Made by a program: the position numbers and the translations under genes. A stretch of DNA of 36,757 nt from positions 1 to 36,757 of the forward strand of contig JAGAAI010000029.1 in the NCBI GenBank assembly GCA_017615325.1, given 5' to 3'. The notes under the pieces are model-generated. The model ran no database searches. It was not told where the DNA came from and was given only the letters and a program-made list of their open reading frames with translations. Shown one piece after another: positions 31,994-36,757 of the stretch (within the stretch, counting starts at the first letter, position 1; each line of letters opens with the position of its first letter). The DNA comes from Clostridiales bacterium. GTDB lineage: Bacteria; Bacillota; Clostridia; Saccharofermentanales; Saccharofermentanaceae.

Positions 31994-33535
31994 TCAGCTC
32001 TTCGCGATACTCTTTACACGGTCGAATGTATCCTGGATCTCCTTGGAAGGAGCAGGTGTTACGAGGCTTACGACGATGATGAAGATGATAGCCGTAACAA
32101 ATGCGGGGAAGAGCTCATAGATCTTGCCGAGATATTCGGACTGGGGTCCTATCAGGTATTCCCAGACGAAGACCATGATGCCGCCGGAGAGCATTCCAGC
32201 GAAGACACCCCACTTTGTCGTTCTTTTCCAGAAAAGGGAGAGGAGCATTGCGGGAGCGAATGCAGCACCGAAGCCTGCCCATGCGAAAGATACGACCTTG
32301 AATACGGATGAATCAGGATCCCAAGCGATGATAACGGCAATAATTCCGATAACGACAAGGACGCTCCTTGCGATAATGAGAGATGTCCGATCTTTCATCT
32401 TGATGTTGAAGAATCCCTTGAAGATATCCTCTGATACGGAAGAGGAAGCAGCAAGAAGCTGGGAATCTGCCGTTGACATCGTTGAAGCCATGATGCCTGC
32501 GAGGATGATGCCGCCAACGATAGCGAACAGCCAGCCGTTGGAAGCAATGTGCTTGGCAATGTTGATGATAGCGGTCTCCCCGTCAGGCAGGAACTCAAGA
32601 GATCCGTTTGCCGTCATAGCGTTTGCGATGATACCGATGAGGATAGCTACGGCCATAGCGATAACGACCCATACGGATGCGATACGGCGCGAAAGTTTTA
32701 ACTTCTTGCGGTCTTCGATCGCCATGAACCTTAAGAGGATGTGAGGCATACCGAAGTAGCCTAAGCCCCAGGACATGGTGGATATAGTCGTGAGGACTCC
32801 GTAATGAGATGCTTCTCCGATCTCATTGGCAGCACCGCTGTGGGAAGCTGTGATGGAAAGGAAGCCTGCAAGACCCTTGGCATTATCTGCAACTGCACCG
32901 ATACCGCCAGCCTGATATGTGCCGTAGCCCAAAACAGTGATAAGGGCAGCGGTCATGATGATGCTCTGGATGAAGTCCGTTGTGGATGCTGCGAGGAATC
33001 CGCCGAGAGTGGTGTATGCGAGGATGACGATAGCGCTTATGATCATGGCGATGTGATAATCGATCCCGAAAAGCGTCGAGAAGAGCTTGCCGCATGCCGA
33101 GAAACCGGATGCGGTATAGGGAATGAAGAATACAACGATGACGAGAGCCGAAATAAGCTTTAACACGCCGGTCTTATCGTTGTATCTGCCCGAGAAGAAT
33201 CCCGGAACCGTAAATTCGTCGATCTCCTGGGAATATACTCTGAGTCTGTTGGATACAAGGAGCCAGTTAAGATAGGTTCCGGCAGCAAGTCCCAATGCAG
33301 TCCAGAAAGGGTCGCAGAGTCCTGCCGCATATGCTACGCCGGGAAGCCCCAAAAGAAGCCAGGAACTCATATCCGAGGCTTCAGCGCTCATAGCGGTTAC
33401 GAAAGGTCCCAGCTTACGTCCGCCAAGATAGAATTCGGACGTCGATGATGATTTGGAATATCTGAAGCCGACGATGATAACGGCTGCCAGATAAACAATG
33501 ATGGTTCCCATCATGATCAGATTGATAGTGTTCAT
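31994..33535 (-). CDS. putP: Sodium/proline symporter
   Basis: 513 residues of the sodium:solute symporter family with the PutP hallmarks: EFYLGGRKLGPFVTAMSAEASDMSSWLLLGLPG (TM1-2 region; Ser and Asp substrate/Na sites), FFSGRYNDKTGVLKL, AILAYTTLGGFLAAS-type sequence (VILAYTTLGGFLAASTTDF) and GGIILAGIMASTMSTADSQLLAASS, with about 13 membrane segments. It imports L-proline with Na+ and may serve osmoprotection or Stickland-type use. AGGAGG lies 7 bases before the ATG. Confidence 0.93.
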   Translation of the reverse strand: MNTINLIMMGTIIVYLAAVIIVGFRYSKSSSTSEFYLGGRKLGPFVTAMSAEASDMSSWLLLGLPGVAYAAGLCDPFWTALGLAAGTYLNWLLVSNRLRVYSQEIDEFTVPGFFSGRYNDKTGVLKLISALVIVVFFIPYTASGFSACGKLFSTLFGIDYHIAMIISAIVILAYTTLGGFLAASTTDFIQSIIMTAALITVLGYGTYQAGGIGAVADNAKGLAGFLSITASHSGAANEIGEASHYGVLTTISTMSWGLGYFGMPHILLRFMAIEDRKKLKLSRRIASVWVVIAMAVAILIGIIANAMTANGSLEFLPDGETAIINIAKHIASNGWLFAIVGGIILAGIMASTMSTADSQLLAASSSVSEDIFKGFFNIKMKDRTSLIIARSVLVVIGIIAVIIAWDPDSSVFKVVSFAWAGFGAAFAPAMLLSLFWKRTTKWGVFAGMLSGGIMVFVWEYLIGPQSEYLGKIYELFPAFVTAIIFIIVVSLVTPAPSKEIQDTFDRVKSIAKS

Positions 33536-33567
33536 AACGCCTCCTAATCATAGTAAATATCAGAACT

Positions 33568-33596
33568 ATTTTATTTTATTATGCTAAAGAATACAA
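33568..33596 (-). promoter_or_regulatory. Candidate promoter of putP
   Basis: On the - strand TTGTAT (33596-33591), a 17-base spacer and TAAAAT (33573-33568) lie 33 bases before the ATG. The -35 is weak (3 of 6), the -10 good (5 of 6). Confidence 0.45.
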
Positions 33597-33693
33597 TCAC
33601 GGGATTATTACTTCGACGTGAATTATCATCAGGAGGTAGAAAACGACAATAAAATGTGTTATTATCTTCAAGCACGGCATAAGGAACCAATAT

Positions 33694-33784
33694 GGAGAAG
33701 TACCCAAGAGGCCGAAGGGGAGGCTTTGCTAAAGCTTTAGGCGGGGCAACCTGCGCGAGGGTTCGAATCCCTCCTTCTCCGCCA
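33694..33784 (+). tRNA. tRNA-Ser(GCT)
   Basis: A complete class-II tRNA: acceptor GGAGAAG (33694-33700) pairs with CTTCTCC (33774-33780), discriminator G and encoded CCA. The anticodon loop TTGCTAA gives anticodon GCT, reading AGC/AGU serine codons. A long variable arm (about GGCGGGGCAACCTGC) and a T-loop with GGTTCGAATCC are visible. A TGTTATTAT-like extended -10 lies about 35 bases upstream. No other tRNA is adjacent. Confidence 0.96.
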
Positions 33785-33795
33785 GACAAATCAAG

Positions 33796-33825
33796 AAGTC
33801 CCGGAAACCCTTGTTTCCGGGACTT
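33796..33825. terminator. Terminator after tRNA-Ser
   Basis: A perfect 13-bp stem (AAGTCCCGGAAAC and its complement) around a CCTT loop, followed by T/A-rich sequence. It lies 11 bases after the tRNA and 12 bases from the end of the convergent sigma gene, and can serve both. Confidence 0.93.
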
Positions 33826-33837
33826 TATTATTTTCGC

Positions 33838-35454
33838 TTATTCTTTAACTGCATTTCCGCTGAACACTTCATCAAAATGAATATCTGCCCAGGATCCTTT
33901 TACTACTTTTACAGTATATTGGACATTGTCCTGATCAAAACCAAACCTATCCCAGGATTCCAATTCCATTTCTTTCGGAACAATAATGGTCTGGATACCG
34001 CCTTTATGTTGTATGAATGCATTATAACCTATCTTTTTTAATCCCTTGGGTAAAGTAATGGTTTTCAAGGACTCACACTTATTAAAAGCAAAAGTACCGA
34101 TTTCGTTAATTGAATCAGGCAGATTAATATTTTCCAAAGAACGGCATTGGTTAAACGCCTGGTCGCCGATCTTGATAAGATCACCTTCAATATTTATTGT
34201 CACAAGAGACAGGTCATTAAAAAAGGTCATGGCGGGAATTTCCTTAACACCTTTGGGGATCGTTATCTCCTTAAGTTTTTGACAGTCGTCTATCGGAGGA
34301 AGTTCAGTCAGATTGGCAGGCAATTCAATAGTTTCTATTGTTTCTGCACATGAAAACAGATAATTGAGATCGATATCGTCATCGCTTTCGAAAGAAACAT
34401 GCTTAACTATACCTTCTTTCAAGGTGCAGCTTATTAAATACCCGGCAGGAATAACAAGTGTTTCCTGTTTCTTTCCCTCCTCAGTTAAGCCTGTCAATGT
34501 AGGACCGTCTTTTCTGTCCTCGATAATGAAATATCCGTCATTTGTAGTCTGAACAGAATCTTTCTTATCTTTCTTATGTTTCTTATCTTTGTCGCGATCT
34601 TTATGGTTTCCGGAGTCATCAACAACCTCATTTACTGTTGTCTTCCCGGCCTCTTTGTCAGCCTTTTTGCTCCACTCGCTGACGATCACTCCTACTGTAA
34701 ATCCAACGGCTGCTATTGCAGCGATACTGATAATAATGACTTTTTTCATAACAAATCCTGTTCCTTTCCTGGCTGCTGATGCAGCGGTCTTTGTTCCGGC
34801 TTCCTTAATGGAAGCCCCTTTAGATGCGGACAGGGAACTTGTTAACGAAGCGGGCATTGCCTTGAAAGGCACTTGCTCTGCTTCTTTCATAAACAGTTTG
34901 CTCAGGAACGGCAAAGCAGCCATGCCAAACAACTTCGTATCATTATCTTCTTCATACTTCTCGACCTCCTTCTTTATCTTGTTTCTGGCAAAGTTAAGAC
35001 GGCGGCGCACTGATCCTTCCGGAATGCCAAGAGTATCAGCGATTTCCTTTGTGCTCATCTCATCAAAATAGAACAGTATCAGCGTTCTTCGGATGTCATC
35101 TGATAATGATTTTTCGATGATATCCATGATGATCTTGCGCATTTCTGCCGATTCAATGATCGTATCGGGCAGGAAATCCTCAGGAACTGCTTCAACATTA
35201 TCAAAGAACTCGTCATCAACAGTATCTGTCTTCGCAAGTTTAATGCGATCAAGACACTTGTTGGCAGCGATCTTCTTAAGCCATGGCGTAACCTTATCTT
35301 TATCCTTTATCGAGTCATAGGATTCGATCAGGGTTAAAAAAGTATCCTGAACTATGTCTTCGGCGTCGGCCTCATTCTTTAGCAGCGACATAGCAGTCCA
35401 GTATACTGCGCGATAGGCTTCGTTATAGATCTTTTCGAATTCTTTGTCAGTCAT
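33838..35454 (-). CDS. Transmembrane ECF sigma factor fused to a BspA-like repeat domain
   Basis: 538 residues in one chain. Region sigma2 spans about 8-75 (AEDIVQDTFLTLIESYD, WLKKIAANKCLDRI) and sigma4 about 105-165 (FDEMSTKEIADTLGIPEG, then SVRRRLNFARNKIKKEV). A Ser/Ala-rich linker leads to one membrane helix at about 237-258 (KKVIIISIAAIAAVGFTVGV). A Lys/Asp-rich stretch (282-299) and a BspA-type LRR module (about 320-500) follow, ending GSWADIHFDEVFSG as in the lipoprotein at 4981-6357. The sigma part is cytoplasmic and the repeats should be outside. No anti-sigma gene is next to it, so the tethered sigma may be controlled by its own sensor and released by proteolysis. The start has AAGGAGG 9 bases upstream. 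Confidence 0.92.
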   Translation of the reverse strand: MTDKEFEKIYNEAYRAVYWTAMSLLKNEADAEDIVQDTFLTLIESYDSIKDKDKVTPWLKKIAANKCLDRIKLAKTDTVDDEFFDNVEAVPEDFLPDTIIESAEMRKIIMDIIEKSLSDDIRRTLILFYFDEMSTKEIADTLGIPEGSVRRRLNFARNKIKKEVEKYEEDNDTKLFGMAALPFLSKLFMKEAEQVPFKAMPASLTSSLSASKGASIKEAGTKTAASAARKGTGFVMKKVIIISIAAIAAVGFTVGVIVSEWSKKADKEAGKTTVNEVVDDSGNHKDRDKDKKHKKDKKDSVQTTNDGYFIIEDRKDGPTLTGLTEEGKKQETLVIPAGYLISCTLKEGIVKHVSFESDDDIDLNYLFSCAETIETIELPANLTELPPIDDCQKLKEITIPKGVKEIPAMTFFNDLSLVTINIEGDLIKIGDQAFNQCRSLENINLPDSINEIGTFAFNKCESLKTITLPKGLKKIGYNAFIQHKGGIQTIIVPKEMELESWDRFGFDQDNVQYTVKVVKGSWADIHFDEVFSGNAVKE

Positions 35455-35489
35455 CTGACTTTGCCTCCTTTATCCGCATCTACTCTATA

Positions 35490-35516
35490 GACGAATAACA
35501 GATGCGAAATGTTCGC
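35490..35516 (-). promoter_or_regulatory. Candidate ECF-type autoregulatory promoter of the sigma gene
   Basis: On the - strand GCGAAC (35516-35511), exactly 17 bases, and CGTC (35493-35490, followed by TATA) resemble ECF-sigma promoters such as GAAC-N16/17-CGTC. The leader to the ATG at 35454 would be about 30 bases and contains AAGGAGG. A 7-base inverted repeat (CGCATCT/AGATGCG, 35475-35506) brackets the -10. ECF sigma genes often transcribe themselves. Confidence 0.5.
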
Positions 35517-35605
35517 AAGGTTCGAGAATTTTTTTAGACTTAGTAATTTTATCATGGTAAAAGCGATTCTTATATGATCATGCATATCATTTTGTCTTTG
35601 CCCTC

Positions 35606-35614
35606 TGCTATAAT
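35606..35614 (+). promoter_or_regulatory. Extended -10 promoter of the cyclic-nucleotide-binding gene
   Basis: TG (35606-35607), one base, then a perfect TATAAT (35609-35614), with no good -35. The start is at 35659 with AAGGAGGAG (35642-35650). The 204-base gap from 35455 to 35658 holds only this promoter, the divergent sigma promoter and AT-rich sequence. Confidence 0.65.
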
Positions 35615-35658
35615 ATAGTGGTCAAGAGACCGATCATAGATAAGGAGGAGTCTGCATT

Positions 35659-36564
35659 ATGAGTATTGTAGTAAAGACATTCAGCAATGGTGAAGTGATA
35701 ATCAAAGAAGGTGATCTTGGCAAGAGCATCTTCCGTCTCGTGGAAGGTAATGCAGGCGTATATGCTGATTACGGAAAGAAGGAACAGTTCCGTCTTGCCG
35801 TCCTCAAACCGGGCGACTACTTCGGGGAGATGGCTCTGATCGAAGAATACCCCAGGAGTGCCACGGTAGTAGCCGAGTGCAGTGTCAAAGTTATTGAGGT
35901 TCCCGAGAATGAACTGAATTCCTTCTTTGCTGAGAATCCCGATGTTATTCTGGAACTCATGGATCATCTGGGGAACAAAGTCAAGTCAATGACCAATGAC
36001 TATAACGAGGCCCAGGCTCTCCTGAAGGAGCTAAGCGAAGCTGATGCCGGCAAGAAGAACGGACTGTTCTCGAAGATCAAGAAACATGTAAACATGTACC
36101 AGTCCAACAAGAATAAGACCGGTGAGCCTCAGGAAGAATCTCTTAACGATAAATATTCAGATGTTACGTTTGATGAATCCGACAGGGTTGAAGCATATGA
36201 CAAAGGCAAGATCATATGTATTGAAGGAGATCAGGACAGCTGCCTTTATATCCTCCATAACGGTAAGGTCGGATTGTTCAATAACTATGGCGAGAGGAAT
36301 GAGGTCAAACAGGATGAACTGACCCCTATCTCAATCTTCGGTGAGATGGGAATGTTATCAGGCGCAGCCAGGGAATATACCGCAGTGGCTTTTGCTGATA
36401 ACACATATGTAGAACTGATCTACAGGGAGGACATGGAATCGGTATTCGCAAATAACCCGGCCAAGGTAGATATGATCTTAAGCTTCCTGTCACAGCGCTT
36501 AAGAAGACTCAATGCTGATTTCCTCAAGATCTGCAAGGAGATAACTGAGACTTACGGCGACTGA
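35659..36564 (+). CDS. Protein with two tandem cyclic-nucleotide-binding domains
   Basis: 301 residues. The first cNMP-binding beta-barrel (about 5-115) has GDYFGEMALIEEYPRSATVVA, close to the canonical phosphate-binding cassette with Glu and Arg. The second (about 175-285) has SIFGEMGMLSGAAREYTAVAF, a diverged cassette with Arg kept. A charged linker (about 118-170) joins them. No HTH, kinase, cyclase or membrane segment is present, so it is a ligand-sensing adaptor without an output domain of its own, unlike CRP-type factors. Its gene diverges from the sigma/BspA gene. A terminator lies 25 bases after its stop. Confidence 0.9.
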   Translation: MSIVVKTFSNGEVIIKEGDLGKSIFRLVEGNAGVYADYGKKEQFRLAVLKPGDYFGEMALIEEYPRSATVVAECSVKVIEVPENELNSFFAENPDVILELMDHLGNKVKSMTNDYNEAQALLKELSEADAGKKNGLFSKIKKHVNMYQSNKNKTGEPQEESLNDKYSDVTFDESDRVEAYDKGKIICIEGDQDSCLYILHNGKVGLFNNYGERNEVKQDELTPISIFGEMGMLSGAAREYTAVAFADNTYVELIYREDMESVFANNPAKVDMILSFLSQRLRRLNADFLKICKEITETYGD

Positions 36565-36589
36565 CAGACCGCAAATAATTCAGTAAAAA

Positions 36590-36615
36590 ATGAGGCTGCC
36601 TTTTGGCAGCCTCAT
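36590..36615 (+). terminator. Hairpin terminator after the cyclic-nucleotide-binding gene
   Basis: A perfect 11-bp stem (ATGAGGCTGCC and complement) around TTTT, with an A-tract before it and CTTGTT after. The T-rich tail is cut short by the intron-like sequence that begins at about 36622. Confidence 0.85.
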
Positions 36616-36621
36616 CTTGTT

Positions 36622-36757
36622 GTATGACGGGCATGTCCCGAACCTCGGGTGGAAGTCCCGAGGGGCGTAGTTGCCGACGAACCTTAAAGCGACTTGCAAG
36701 GTTTGTATCGTGAGGTACAGGCGAGAAGAAGCAATAGCGAAACCGTGGCTCGACGGA
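36622..36757 (+). mobile_element. 5' part of a putative group II intron (truncated by window end)
   Basis: From GTATGAC (36622-36628), the sequence reads like domain I of a bacterial group II intron: GGGCATG, GGGTGGAAGTCCCGA, TTGCAAGG, GTATCGTGAGGTACAGG, AGAAGAAGC and GCGAAACCGTGG, ending CTCGACGGA. The order resembles the class C intron of Oceanobacillus iheyensis (GUGUGCC, GGGUGAGAGUCCCGA, CGCAAGGG, GAAGGAAGC, GGCAAACC), as I recall it. Class C introns insert just after terminator hairpins, which is the placement here. The reverse transcriptase and 3' end lie outside the window. Confidence 0.72.

Noticed and set aside
33571..33789. A 72-codon frame on the - strand across the serine tRNA
   Set aside because: Reading through a tRNA-Ser in antisense yields a well-known spurious string (GGEGGIRTLA). 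The tRNA itself is complete, so no protein is called.

Overview
The window looks like chromosomal DNA of a low-to-moderate-GC member of the Bacillota, most likely class Clostridia (Lachnospiraceae/Oscillospiraceae-like). The signs are strong AGGAGG-type ribosome binding sites, TTGACA/TATAAT promoters, BspA-like leucine-rich repeat proteins, XRE-AbrB and DinB-like proteins of clostridial type, and nickel-pincer (Lar) genes. No species can be named from the sequence alone.

Left part (1-10476): the tail of a PhnB-like VOC protein, then a run of small housekeeping or accessory genes on the + strand: a CDP-alcohol phosphatidyltransferase fused to a GNAT domain, a DinB-like protein, a membrane protein, a PPC/DUF296 protein, a GNAT protein and an AraC/GyrI-like regulator. 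A BspA-repeat lipoprotein on the - strand is followed by a GrpB-like protein, a Thr-rich lipoprotein, an Isf-like flavoprotein, and a coupled pair of a TIM-barrel sugar isomerase and a short FMN-dependent hydroxyacid dehydrogenase.

Centre (10507-20939): two operons point at each other. The + operon encodes a CDP-glycerol:glycerophosphotransferase-like protein and a 922-residue YidC-sulfatase fusion. The - operon is a phosphonate pathway: cytidylyltransferase-PEP mutase, metallophosphoesterase, sugar-nucleotide SDR, MobA-like nucleotidyltransferase, an unrecognised Rossmann oxidoreductase and phosphonopyruvate decarboxylase. The proposed reading is synthesis and nucleotide activation of a C-P compound for decorating a surface polymer. 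That link is inference.

Right-centre (21039-29018): TfoX-N, VOC, an isoprenylcysteine methyltransferase-like gene broken by one in-frame TAA, GNAT, PNPOx-like, TIGR04076-like, MBL-fold, acyltransferase-3, an XRE-AbrB regulator, a strongly expressed-looking L-fucose isomerase-like gene with clear promoter and terminator, and an MFS transporter.

Right part (29155-36757): larB-larC with two small membrane proteins, putP, tRNA-Ser(GCT), a single-polypeptide transmembrane ECF sigma factor whose outer part is a BspA-like repeat domain shared with the lipoprotein at 4981-6357, a divergent tandem cyclic-nucleotide-binding protein, and, just after that gene's terminator, what looks like the 5' end of a group II intron cut off by the window edge. 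The most unusual items are the sigma/BspA fusion with its ECF-type promoter, the phosphonate cluster with two nucleotidyltransferases and no visible transaminase, and the YidC-sulfatase fusion that lacks the usual groove arginine.
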